Source of the DNA: Candidatus Hodarchaeota archaeon
GTDB taxonomy: Archaea; Asgardarchaeota; Heimdallarchaeia; Hodarchaeales; Hodarchaeaceae
Assembly (NCBI GenBank): GCA_016839625.1
Contig: JAEOTY010000323.1
Span: forward strand, 1-41,922
Reading direction: 5' to 3'
DNA: 41,922 bases
Shown: positions 28,062 to 36,550 of the stretch, piece after piece
Numbering within the stretch: position 1 is the first letter of the stretch
Layout of the letters: each line of letters starts with the position of its first letter
Notes under the pieces: generated by a model
What the model was told of the DNA's origin: nothing
Database searches by the model: none
What the model saw: the letters and a program-made list of their open reading frames with translations, nothing else
Program-made: the position numbers and the translations under genes

Positions 28062-28490
28062 TGATTCTAAACTCCTAATTCTAGAACATATATGGTATTT
28101 GGTTGTAATGGGCGATCTTTGAATTGAATTATCTAAAATTTTTTATTCTGGCATTATAGAATTCTTTCCAAATTACCTGAATAATGTTTTTCACCAAGCA
28201 AGTTGTGAAAACCTTAGCTTGAATGGTAGATTCTTAGAACTTTAAAGAATTAGGACTTAAATTTTTTTACAGACAACGCCTATGGCAGAAATATTTCATC
28301 TGAAGACTACTATAAACAGCTACCAAGATATTCGAGTTTTTATTGATTTTTCTTCCTTAAGATACTACTTGTACTTAGTATTAATCGTTTTTGTACTTAA
28401 AATATCGGACTTAGGCTTTTTAAAATAAAAGATACAAAGAGGGTACTTGACTATTCAATTAAAATAAAAATAGCAAACAGGGTAAGAATC
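28062..28490. other. Divergent intergenic region, pepF / acyl-CoA dehydrogenase
   Basis: No gene seen. It separates two divergent genes and must carry both promoters. Its right half holds two copies of TTGTACTTA (28369-28377 and 28391-28399) and further related GACTTA and GTACTT words. TTTTAAAATAAAAG around 28417-28431 is a plausible TATA region for the dehydrogenase. Confidence 0.5.
28369..28399 (+). promoter_or_regulatory. Paired TTGTACTTA repeats upstream of acyl-CoA dehydrogenase
   Basis: Two identical 9-mers start 22 bases apart, about two helical turns, so a dimeric regulator could bind both on one face. They lie directly upstream of the TATA-like stretch of the gene at 28491. The first is embedded in the near-palindrome TACTTAGTA. 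The regulator is unknown. Confidence 0.35.
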
Positions 28491-29762
28491 ATGAAAACGC
28501 AACTAGTGGAAGACGAAATCCTAGATATGATGAAGTTAGAAAATCAATTTGGAGTATTTAACAACAATATGATGATGCTCCTAAGTGATGAAGATAAAGC
28601 TTATGTTGAAGAAATTCAAAGTCTATGTATTGAACAAGAAGAAAAAATTGGAAGAATCCGAGGGCATAATAACGATGATTATTACGATTGGTTTGAATGG
28701 GCAGGTAAACATGGTCTTATTAACCGTAGTAACGAATATCCCCATCGTTCTGATCTTCGAATAGGCATGAAAGCTGAGCTCCTCCGCTGTTGGACAATGG
28801 ATATATTTAATCCTCAATTTAACATGGCAATGGGAGCTTCTTCACTTTGCATTAATCCTATTGCTCATCATCATCAGAACAAAGAAAACTTAGTAAAAGA
28901 CCTTCAAGATTTGTTTGATGGTAAAAAAATCGGATGCATTGGGATCACTGAACCGAAGCAGGGTTCTGATGCTGTTAACATGAAAGTTAAGGCTGAAAAA
29001 GCTGATGGTGGTTACGTTGTTAATGGGATAAAATGTTATACAACTAATAGTCCAAAAGCTGACATGTGTGCGGTCTATGCAGTTCTAAACGAAGAAGATC
29101 CACGTAGTACTATGGTTCAGGGTATTTCTCATAAAGATTGGGATCGTGGATTCAAATCAGAAAGGATAGGGATCCCTTCAGTAACTAAAGTCCATATAGG
29201 GAAGACAACCTTTGAAGATGCTTTTATCCCAGAAGAATACATGACAGGCGGCCCTGGAGAAGGATATCATATCCTATTCGAGGGGCTTGTACCAGAAAGA
29301 ATTGGTATTGCTGCGACAAATGTAGGTCAAATGTGGGGTGCTTTTTCATTAGCCTCACTTTATTCAACTGTGAGACAGCAATTTAAGTCAAAAATATTAC
29401 TCCATCAAGCAATTGGTATGTCCGTTCTAGCGAAATACCATTCACGACTTACATCAATAACAATGGCTTTATTGAAACTAGCAGAAGCTTATGATGCTAA
29501 ACGAGATGAGCTTGAAGGTATTAGTCCGTTTATGAATCCTTTTGTTGCAATGGCCTCTCAAATGAAAGAACAAGCAGCATACCTTGTCCATGATTTAACA
29601 TATGAGTGTATGCACGTAATGGGTGGTACTGGTGTTACAGATCAAACAAAGATGCCAATTATTCAAGGAGTGTCTGAGATCGCTGAAGTCGTTGGTGGTA
29701 CAAGAAACGTTCAACTTCTTATCGGTAGTCGAACAATAAATACTATGGTAAAAATGATTTAA
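28491..29762 (+). CDS. Acyl-CoA dehydrogenase family protein
   Basis: A 423-residue flavoenzyme of the acyl-CoA dehydrogenase family, which introduces a 2,3-double bond into acyl-CoA. The flavin/substrate loop is GCIGITEPKQGSDA (148-161), and the C-terminal helix carries HVMGGTGVTDQ and VGGTRNVQ. The position that holds the catalytic glutamate in medium-chain enzymes (EGT) is Gly402 here. Instead Glu269 in GLVPERIG takes the place where isovaleryl-CoA and long-chain dehydrogenases keep their catalytic base. An active enzyme of that branch is therefore likely (inference). AACAGGGTAAGAATC upstream gives only a modest ribosome site. It stands alone; no ETF or thiolase genes are near. Confidence 0.92.
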   Translation: MKTQLVEDEILDMMKLENQFGVFNNNMMMLLSDEDKAYVEEIQSLCIEQEEKIGRIRGHNNDDYYDWFEWAGKHGLINRSNEYPHRSDLRIGMKAELLRCWTMDIFNPQFNMAMGASSLCINPIAHHHQNKENLVKDLQDLFDGKKIGCIGITEPKQGSDAVNMKVKAEKADGGYVVNGIKCYTTNSPKADMCAVYAVLNEEDPRSTMVQGISHKDWDRGFKSERIGIPSVTKVHIGKTTFEDAFIPEEYMTGGPGEGYHILFEGLVPERIGIAATNVGQMWGAFSLASLYSTVRQQFKSKILLHQAIGMSVLAKYHSRLTSITMALLKLAEAYDAKRDELEGISPFMNPFVAMASQMKEQAAYLVHDLTYECMHVMGGTGVTDQTKMPIIQGVSEIAEVVGGTRNVQLLIGSRTINTMVKMI

Positions 29763-29766
29763 ATTA

Positions 29767-29812
29767 CCATTTTTTCTTTTTTCCTTATTTTCTCCTCCTT
29801 TCTTTTCAAGTC
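29767..29812 (+). terminator. Pyrimidine-rich tract after acyl-CoA dehydrogenase
   Basis: Several T runs interrupted by C follow the stop codon within five bases. This is the kind of T-rich stretch at which archaeal RNA polymerase terminates. No hairpin is visible. Confidence 0.35.
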
Positions 29813-29985
29813 TAGAGTGAATACTTTATCTTTTTGATTTATTATTTCTGAATTGAAAATGAAAAATTCTTTGAAATTCGGAGGGATTGTTCAGGTGGTT
29901 TTTTTAAATTCATTTCTTAAATATAAACAAAAACATTCAGTTTTCCAAAGCTTAGTAATCTTAGCTATTAACAGGTGCTCTTTTA

Positions 29986-30873
29986 ATGACCCTTTTGTCT
30001 GTCAAAGTATTTGACATCAATAATAAAGAATTATACTCCAGTGTTTCAATTTCCAATGATCTTTGGTTTTATAATTTGATTCCATACCTTGGGAAATTGG
30101 CACGAGAATCTGAACGTGAACAGGTTCAAGCTTTAATATATAACAATTATTTGATCGCTTTCTTTAATATCCTTCCAGAAAATTCTTTATTAGTAGCAAT
30201 TGCCAGTGTTAATACTTCTCTTCGGAAGCTAGAACATTTTCTCGGACTTCTCAGTCACACAATGCAAAATTCCAAAAGATCATTGGAAAATTTTCAAGAT
30301 GTATGTGATTCAATTATTCGGACCGTTGATTCACACCAAGAAGTGAAAATCTCCCTACTTGGTCTTGAACGCTCTGGAAAGACGACTTTTGTGAACTCCT
30401 TCGCAAAAGACCGACCTCTTGCCGAATTTGAAGCATATTACCCTACTTCTCTTCTGAATATTGTTAGAATGGAGCACATTCATGATCTACCACCAATAAC
30501 CTTCTTTGACCTTGGTAAAGCCTTCAGTCAACAATGGTGGAGGTTTTCTTCTGAATCTGATGGTTATATTTATTTTGTGGATAGCTCAGATTCACATCGG
30601 ATGAAACAGGCTCAAGTATTATTACAAGAACTACGTAATTTCTGGGATCTCCCATTTGTTATTGCAGCAAACAAGATTGATGTCTGTAGAATAACAAACG
30701 TAAAGAAATATATTGGGCGAAAATTTCAAGTTTCTAGCCGAAAAGTCTATGAAATTAATACTTGGACAGGGACTGGTATTCTTCCTCTTCTAAAAGGACT
30801 TATTAATAATGAAATAGAAGGAACAAAAATATCTGTTTCCTTGGTTCATCCAACTGAAAAAATGACCGGATAA
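29986..30873 (+). CDS. Longin/roadblock-like domain fused to Arf-type small GTPase
   Basis: A 295-residue protein. Residues 1-115 form an alternating strand/helix domain resembling longin or roadblock folds. Residues about 118-280 are an Arf-family G domain: G1 GLERSGKT (126-133), switch-I PTSLLNIV with T154 like Arf PTIGFNVE, G3 DLGK (175-178), G4 NKID (229-232) and INTWTG as G5. The segment after DLG is one residue short and lacks the glutamine of Arf DVGGQ, so intrinsic GTP hydrolysis may be slow or need a partner. No N-terminal myristoylation-type glycine is present. Such fusions are characteristic of Asgard archaea, where GTPases with longin/roadblock modules are proposed to act in membrane organisation. 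Confidence 0.88.
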   Translation: MTLLSVKVFDINNKELYSSVSISNDLWFYNLIPYLGKLARESEREQVQALIYNNYLIAFFNILPENSLLVAIASVNTSLRKLEHFLGLLSHTMQNSKRSLENFQDVCDSIIRTVDSHQEVKISLLGLERSGKTTFVNSFAKDRPLAEFEAYYPTSLLNIVRMEHIHDLPPITFFDLGKAFSQQWWRFSSESDGYIYFVDSSDSHRMKQAQVLLQELRNFWDLPFVIAANKIDVCRITNVKKYIGRKFQVSSRKVYEINTWTGTGILPLLKGLINNEIEGTKISVSLVHPTEKMTG

Positions 30874-30951
30874 TTTAGGATATATTTCAAATTCTTAAGT
30901 CGGGAGGATTTATTCGAACAGATACGTTGAGTTTCTTCATTTCCTAAAGAA

Positions 30952-31590
30952 TTAAAATCCTAAAATTAATCCCAATAAGACCATAATATAGATAGAGATT
31001 AAGGAAATTATTCCTGCTCTTTCCATACGCACAAAAAACTGAATCGAAATAGCACGTGCTGCTAAAAGAATAACCCAAAGTTGAAGAGACACAACTATGG
31101 CTAGTGGGATAAAAGATCGAGTTAAATCAAATACATTGGATATAACCAGAACAGGGAAAATTCCCAATGGCAATAAAGCAATGCCTAAAAAGATAGCAAT
31201 AGTAACAATATCTTCAATAGTTTGTCTCTTGCGTAACAATTGGTTTGATAATACTAGTACCAATATGGTGAATGTAGCCCAAGAAAGAACAACACCTGCA
31301 AGACTAAACAGAATATCCTTCTTTGGATTTATACCAGAAAAAAAAACGAACACTAAGACTAAATCAGCTTGAGCAGTAATAAATGAGAACAATAAAATAA
31401 AAAGTATTTGCCAACCAACAAACAAGACAAGAGATTTTTTTATAAAGAAAAAAAGTCTAGGAGGAGCAATAACTCGAAAAAATAAAGAAAATAAGGAAGC
31501 TCGTTCTAAGTCCCCTCTTGAAAGGAACTCGTCTCGATCCTGACTTGATGTTAATAAATTATAGGCGAACCAACCTCGATCTGAGAGTAT
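30952..31590 (-). pseudogene. C-terminal part of split HTH-membrane protein (Yip1-like, five helices)
   Basis: Directly after the TAG at 31591-31593 the same frame stays open for 212 codons to a TAA. It first completes the winged helix (ILSDRGWFAYNLL), then a linker (FLSRGDLERASLF), an amphipathic stretch (RVIAPPRLFFFIKKS) and five hydrophobic segments, ending GLILGF. The helix pattern and the IAPPR lead-in resemble Yip1 domains; I am moderately sure. A TTG at 31425 could start a 157-residue membrane-only product, but this would cut off the lead-in and has no ribosome site. The part is well preserved, so the stop is recent, a sequencing or assembly error, or read through. Confidence 0.7.
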
Positions 31591-31830
31591 CTATGATTTT
31601 GACTTTTCATTTTGAGTTACGAGGTCTCCGAGTAATCCAATATGATGGTAAATTGTGCCAACTTGGACAGATTTAGTTCGATTCTGACTTCGGTTTAGTT
31701 CTTTCTGGAGAGCAGTGAAGCCTATTCCGTCAATCTGCCGATCAGCAAGAATTAGAATCATGTCCTGTCTCAACGGATGAGAAAGCGCCTTAAAAATTTC
31801 TGTACGGTTCTCATCTAGTTGCTTGGACAT
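31591..31830 (-). CDS. ArsR-like winged-helix protein, N-terminal part of a gene cut by TAG
   Basis: A 79-residue frame starting MSKQLDENRTEIFKALSHPL, a classic ArsR-type beginning (helix with ALSHPLRQ). It continues through the recognition helix region (VQVGTIYHHIGLLGDL) and stops with TAG in the middle of the wing, after QNEKSKS. The next codons in frame finish the wing, so the full protein would have 292 residues with the amber at position 80. As a 79-residue product it lacks the end of the DNA-binding fold and the membrane part. The complete protein would be a membrane-bound transcription regulator (inference). Confidence 0.7.
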   Translation of the reverse strand: MSKQLDENRTEIFKALSHPLRQDMILILADRQIDGIGFTALQKELNRSQNRTKSVQVGTIYHHIGLLGDLVTQNEKSKS

Positions 31831-31952
31831 AGTAATCTAGTGGAGATATGTTGTCCTATAAAAATAACGCTCTTATCGGAAGTGAATAAATCTCCATCAG
31901 AGTTAAATTTAATATTATTCTTTTTCTACGACAAAGAATCTCTGGGATTCGT

Positions 31953-31969
31953 AAAAAAGAAAAAAAAGG
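31953..31969 (-). terminator. T-rich tract after the surface protein gene
   Basis: On the minus strand this is a run of T broken by one C, 27 bases after the TAA of the surface protein gene. It fits an archaeal intrinsic terminator and separates that gene from the HTH gene downstream. Confidence 0.4.
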
Positions 31970-31995
31970 AGTAGGTGGAATAATAACATTTATTG

Positions 31996-34995
31996 TTATT
32001 TTTTCCTAGTGCGTCGGACTTCTCGAACACCCAAAACTACAATAGGAATGGCTAAAACAACAATCATGAGCCTCATATTCTCCTGTATGAAGCTTGTCAG
32101 GGTCGTAAAGCCATTCACACCGCCACTTGTAGTTACTGGTGTTGAACCATCTGAGGGTGTGACAGCTGCATAAGCTGCTAAGAGAGATGCACCGCTGTAA
32201 GACGTCCAACTCGAAGAACCAGAGTCTTCTGTTAGGATGCTGAACCTAATACTCGAGGTATCGGTTTTCATTCCTAGATTGGATGATACATCAGTGATAG
32301 ATGAACTGGATTCTCCATCACCGCTGCCAGCACCTTCCACGCCTGAAGCACCTGCCATAGGAAAGCGACTATCATATTTTACCTGAACTGGAGGAAGGAT
32401 AAAAGAATTTACGTCAGTTAAATTGACCTTGTAGTAAAAAACGATAGAAGCTTCTGGGGCTAAGTGTAGACCACCAACACCAGCAATACTAATCGGTAGT
32501 TCCCACCAATCAAAAGCAAATCCTTGGTCGTAATGTGTATCATCTAGGATGTTACCTGAGCCATCAGTGACTTTAAAAGTGTGTCCATCATAAGACCCAC
32601 TTATATTTAGGCTACCCATTCGTGTGGGGAAATATGAATGCATGATAATTGTCGTAGCTTCATCTCCAGTATTTCTTACCTTAGTTTTAATCTCAACGAT
32701 ATCACTGTTAGTCAAGTTACCACCGTTTTCATCAATCCAACTTACAGAGACATTCACCTCTGGTGCAGGATAACTTGGTTCATCTTCACCAGCTTTATCA
32801 GGTTTTGGTAGAACAAGAGCTACAATGAGATTGGAAGTAACATTGCCAACATCAGTGCGATTGAACGCTCCATCATAATCATCACTTTCCTCTGTTGTAT
32901 AATCGACTGTTACTCCAACAGGATGAATACCTAGGAAGGTGGTGACAGGTCGAATGAAGGTGTGATATTCTTTTTGACCAGGATTGATAGTTCCCGTACC
33001 TACAGTTTCTTCCCCAGAGAATTCTTTAGTATCTCTTATTTGCCAATCAGGTCCTAGTTGAGCGTGGAATCCCTGAACTTGAACGTTAGTTGCAGTTGCA
33101 TCACCAATATTTTCTATTGTAACATCAATTTGAGCAACTTGATCTATCTCATAAATCGTTGAATTAAGTGATACTACAGTTTTCAAAATAGCCTCGTCGT
33201 CATATAACTGGACTACAAGCCCATTTGACCAACCAAAGTATTCACGAGAGGCATTGTCAGCATATCGGAACATTACGCCTGGAATGAAGTAAGGATTAAG
33301 GGAAGGAAAGCGAAGGTCTACTCCTTGAGCAAGTTGCTCTTGAACAATATAATCTGCTAGATTATTACCCACACCATAAGCACTAGTATTATCGATAATT
33401 GTTATATTGTATTTAAAAGGTTGAGTTGAGTTATCCTCTGTAACGTTCCAACCTAAGATTAGGAAAGTATCATCCTGTGCAGGTAGATCCCCAATTGACC
33501 ACCAAAAATGTTCTGACGAACCATTTACCAGTTCATTGATTGTACCTTGTAGAGCGAAGTTTCCGTTTTCTAGAGTGGTTTCAATAAGATTATTTGAGTA
33601 ATTAAAGGTGAAAAAGGACTTGTTAATAAGAACTGACTGGTAGGTTTGGCCAAGGTCGACCATATATGCTTGAGGGGTAGTATCATTTATTGCCTCACTA
33701 ATTGGAGGAACAAGGGTGCCGTTAAGATAAGTAAACCATCCTTCGACGAGAATTTTCGCGTATTGGCCTTGGTAACTGTCATAAAACTTCCCATCTATCA
33801 TGTTGTAGTATTTTTTCACCGTTTTGTTGAATTTGTACTTCTCTGAGTCAAAAACTTGTATGTATTTAGGTGCAGGTTGGTCACCAAGATCCCAAGCGAA
33901 ACTAACATCATAGGCTGGTTCATCTCCAGTATTGGTCATATTTATTGTGTAGTTGAGCAGTGGATCAGTAGTAGAGCGTAATGCACTAACATCAACATCC
34001 ACTTCGGAAGTTATTTGTGGGAAAGATTTAAATTCTTCCACCGCCATGTCATAGGTGACAAAAATATCACTATAAGTCTTGTCAATCCACGTTCCTGCCT
34101 TTAATGTCCAATTAAAACCGCCTGTTAGTTCTGGGTAAAGATTATCAGTGTCAGGGTGTGAATCAAAGACATTAGCGACGTAAGGGAGTTTAAACTCGAT
34201 TCTGCTGTACTGTGATCCCGAAGCTGGTATAATTGATCCAGAATAATTAAATGCCGATCCAATAGACATATTATGAACATCATTTTTATCAATAGTTATT
34301 CCATTCTCAAGGATTATCGATGTAACTGCAAGTGGAATCCATTCGTCTGCTGGTTTAGTAAGACCTGTTGCTACAACGGATACAGGGGCTGATGCTATTA
34401 CTTCATCTGTAATGAAATTTGTATAACCACCCGAGCTAAAAATGTCATAGAACTCGTCGTAAATAAAGTCTGAATGGTTTTGAGGAGACATATACCCCCA
34501 GTAATAAAGGGTAGTAGTTTTAGTTTCATTAGCGTATCCTCCGTGTAGAATGTCTAATGTTGTACCCATCCAGGTATTTAACACTGGAATTATTGATGCA
34601 GCATCTGTTAATGATGCATCGAGCCCTTGAGAAAACTGAAATACAACAGTCGCACCATCACGGAATTCCATTATCGATCGGGGCCAATAGTTATGCCAAT
34701 TATTTTGATTGGAGCTGATGATGTACAGGGTATTGAGAGCTTTAAATGCTGGTTGACGATAGTCGAGTGGGAAGAATTTTTGTCCCCCCCATTGATAATA
34801 CTGAGCAATGAGAGCAGTATCTTCAGCAGCTACCAATTCAAGGCCTTCGCTAAATGGATCTGATCCTACTGGTGTGTCTGAAAGTATCTTTTCTGGCACC
34901 TGAGGAGTTGCATGAGTAATACCTGACTGGCTCATTACCAGCAGCGCAACGAGCACCAAACTAACAGCATAAAGCTGAATGTGTCTTTTTTTCAT
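31996..34995 (-). CDS. Large membrane-anchored surface protein with CARDB-like repeats
   Basis: A 999-residue exported protein: signal peptide (1-29, MKKRHIQLYAVSLVLVALLV...), a unique N-terminal region (about 35-330), then three related beta-sandwich modules whose strands read LLNYTINMTNTGDEPAYDV, AQIDVTIENIGDATATNVQ and VEIKTKVRNTGDEATTI. This N-T/I-G-D-(E/A) pattern is that of CARDB/NEW3-type domains. A Gly/Ser-rich stretch (GAGSGDGESSSS) and a C-terminal membrane helix with basic tail RRTRKK anchor it. It has very many N-x-S/T sequons. It is probably an abundant glycoprotein of the outer surface; the ligand is unknown. It begins with ATG at 34995 and faces the membrane protease gene divergently. 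Confidence 0.87.
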   Translation of the reverse strand: MKKRHIQLYAVSLVLVALLVMSQSGITHATPQVPEKILSDTPVGSDPFSEGLELVAAEDTALIAQYYQWGGQKFFPLDYRQPAFKALNTLYIISSNQNNWHNYWPRSIMEFRDGATVVFQFSQGLDASLTDAASIIPVLNTWMGTTLDILHGGYANETKTTTLYYWGYMSPQNHSDFIYDEFYDIFSSGGYTNFITDEVIASAPVSVVATGLTKPADEWIPLAVTSIILENGITIDKNDVHNMSIGSAFNYSGSIIPASGSQYSRIEFKLPYVANVFDSHPDTDNLYPELTGGFNWTLKAGTWIDKTYSDIFVTYDMAVEEFKSFPQITSEVDVDVSALRSTTDPLLNYTINMTNTGDEPAYDVSFAWDLGDQPAPKYIQVFDSEKYKFNKTVKKYYNMIDGKFYDSYQGQYAKILVEGWFTYLNGTLVPPISEAINDTTPQAYMVDLGQTYQSVLINKSFFTFNYSNNLIETTLENGNFALQGTINELVNGSSEHFWWSIGDLPAQDDTFLILGWNVTEDNSTQPFKYNITIIDNTSAYGVGNNLADYIVQEQLAQGVDLRFPSLNPYFIPGVMFRYADNASREYFGWSNGLVVQLYDDEAILKTVVSLNSTIYEIDQVAQIDVTIENIGDATATNVQVQGFHAQLGPDWQIRDTKEFSGEETVGTGTINPGQKEYHTFIRPVTTFLGIHPVGVTVDYTTEESDDYDGAFNRTDVGNVTSNLIVALVLPKPDKAGEDEPSYPAPEVNVSVSWIDENGGNLTNSDIVEIKTKVRNTGDEATTIIMHSYFPTRMGSLNISGSYDGHTFKVTDGSGNILDDTHYDQGFAFDWWELPISIAGVGGLHLAPEASIVFYYKVNLTDVNSFILPPVQVKYDSRFPMAGASGVEGAGSGDGESSSSITDVSSNLGMKTDTSSIRFSILTEDSGSSSWTSYSGASLLAAYAAVTPSDGSTPVTTSGGVNGFTTLTSFIQENMRLMIVVLAIPIVVLGVREVRRTRKK

Positions 34996-35036
34996 AATTA
35001 ATCACTTATTAAATCCTTTTTGATTGAGTTTTAAGC

Positions 35037-35058
35037 AAAGTAAGTTTTTTTTTACTTT
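35037..35058. repeat. Inverted repeat upstream of the surface protein gene
   Basis: AAAGTAA and TTACTTT, seven base pairs around a G plus T-run loop, lie about 42 bases before the start at 34995. TTTATAAA at 35103-35110 is a palindromic TATA-like word in the same divergent gap, which could serve the protease gene at 35195. Both are suggestions. Confidence 0.3.
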
Positions 35059-35194
35059 TAAAGTGTGATTAATATATCGGATGCCTTTCTTTTAAGTTAA
35101 CTTTTATAAATCCGTTGAAGAATAAATTTCAAGTTTTCTTGAAGAGTCTCAGAGTAGTCTCAATTCTTTAGAAAATTGGTTAAGATAATATTAG

Positions 35195-36526
35195 GTGATA
35201 TTGATTGTGATTGAGTCATTCGAAAGGTGGAAAACTATTCTAAAAACACGGGATTTTATTGTCGGAACATTTTTTCTCTTTTTACTTTTTTTAACCTTTT
35301 TCCTCCAAGATACAATTCTTTCAGGAGAACAGCTACTTTTTGGATCTCTCTTTCTATTCTTACTCGGGGGATTTTTTATGTATGTTTTTTCTCCACCATT
35401 AGTCACATTATTCCAAGCAATCCTCACATCAACAAAACGTTGTATTATCCCACCGTTTTTTGTCTTTGGTATATTTGCTTTTTATCGAATCATTGTACCT
35501 GTTTCCACAGATCCTATGGTAACGATTTTACAGATTTGTGTTAGTTTTGTTTTCATTTTGACTCCTAGTTTACTTTACTTGTTGTTTCATGAGCAAACTG
35601 AGGAAGGATTATCGTATATAGATATTTTTACCGGTTTATGGGTTTGGCTTCCTATAGAATTTGGTGTTGTAGATGATCTTCTAGGAAGTGTTGAATTAGG
35701 AGACATCCCCTTTGAGACACTTTTGGCATTATTCGCATTCATCTATGCATTGATATTTGTCCGTCATCATGATATGGGATTAACTTTTTCTATTCCTAGA
35801 GAGGATTTAATCACTGTTAGCCAAGTTATCGGTATGCTTTTATTGGCTATTCTTCCCTTGGGAATGTTTTCCTATTTCTTAGCTCCTCCTAATATAATAT
35901 TAGAGAATATTTTGACACTTGTGGTTGATATTCCAACATCCTTGGTCAATGTGGTTCTCACCTTTGTCCTTATTTTTCTTGGAACAGCATTAATAGAAGA
36001 AATATTCTTTCGAGGTTTTGTTTTTAATTTACTTAAAGAGACCTTTCAAAAAAGTCAATTATCTAGTAACTGGTGGTATGGAGGTATCATCGGCTTAGTT
36101 GGCTTAATTATTATCACACCATGGATCGATAACTTACTACAGATCATTAGTCAATGGTTTCCTCTATTTTCTCCTATACGAGATATTGTGGGTTCATTAT
36201 CAAAACCTCTGGGAGATTATGAAGGTCAAGCTTGGCCTCTCGTTCAATCCATTCCTTTAGAACTAATATATCTATTAGTTGCCGTCATCCTCGGAACAAT
36301 GGGAATTTTACTGATCTACAAATCCCAAAACCCGGTAATCGCGGCTTTGGTTCTCAGTTCGATCCTGTTCGGGTGGGCTCACTTCGAAGATGTCAGATAC
36401 ATCTTCTTTGCTAGTATTGCTGGATTTGGATATGGCTTAACTTATTGGAAAACAGAGAAAATCGTTCCCTCGGCCTTAGTTCATACAACAGTTAATACAA
36501 TCTGGGGAATGCTTTTGCTCTTTTGA
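35195..36526 (+). CDS. CPBP-family (CAAX-type) intramembrane metalloprotease
   Basis: A 443-residue polytopic membrane protein with about ten hydrophobic segments. The active-site motifs of the CPBP/Rce1 family are present: E268-E269-x3-R273 (EEIFFRG), H396 in FGWAHFED and the last motif HTTVNTIWG with H430. The metal is expected to be bound by the glutamate and histidines within the membrane. Relatives cut after prenylated cysteines or mature peptides. GTG 35195 gives the longest frame; GTG 35207 has GGTGA eight bases before it and is the better start. It lies divergent to the surface protein and convergent with the HAD gene, 24 bases apart. The insertion between motifs 1 and 2 is long. Confidence 0.9.
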   Translation: MILIVIESFERWKTILKTRDFIVGTFFLFLLFLTFFLQDTILSGEQLLFGSLFLFLLGGFFMYVFSPPLVTLFQAILTSTKRCIIPPFFVFGIFAFYRIIVPVSTDPMVTILQICVSFVFILTPSLLYLLFHEQTEEGLSYIDIFTGLWVWLPIEFGVVDDLLGSVELGDIPFETLLALFAFIYALIFVRHHDMGLTFSIPREDLITVSQVIGMLLLAILPLGMFSYFLAPPNIILENILTLVVDIPTSLVNVVLTFVLIFLGTALIEEIFFRGFVFNLLKETFQKSQLSSNWWYGGIIGLVGLIIITPWIDNLLQIISQWFPLFSPIRDIVGSLSKPLGDYEGQAWPLVQSIPLELIYLLVAVILGTMGILLIYKSQNPVIAALVLSSILFGWAHFEDVRYIFFASIAGFGYGLTYWKTEKIVPSALVHTTVNTIWGMLLLF

Positions 36527-36550
36527 ATTTTAAGTGTGAATCGAGGTAAA

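Noticed and set aside
31591-31593. The in-frame TAG as evidence for genome-wide recoding of TAG, for example as pyrrolysine
   Set aside because: At least seven genes in the window end with TAG at natural C-termini (both beta-helix genes, the hydroxylase large subunit, tnpB, the zinc-finger protein and both M3 peptidases), so TAG is an ordinary stop here. Local readthrough remains possible.
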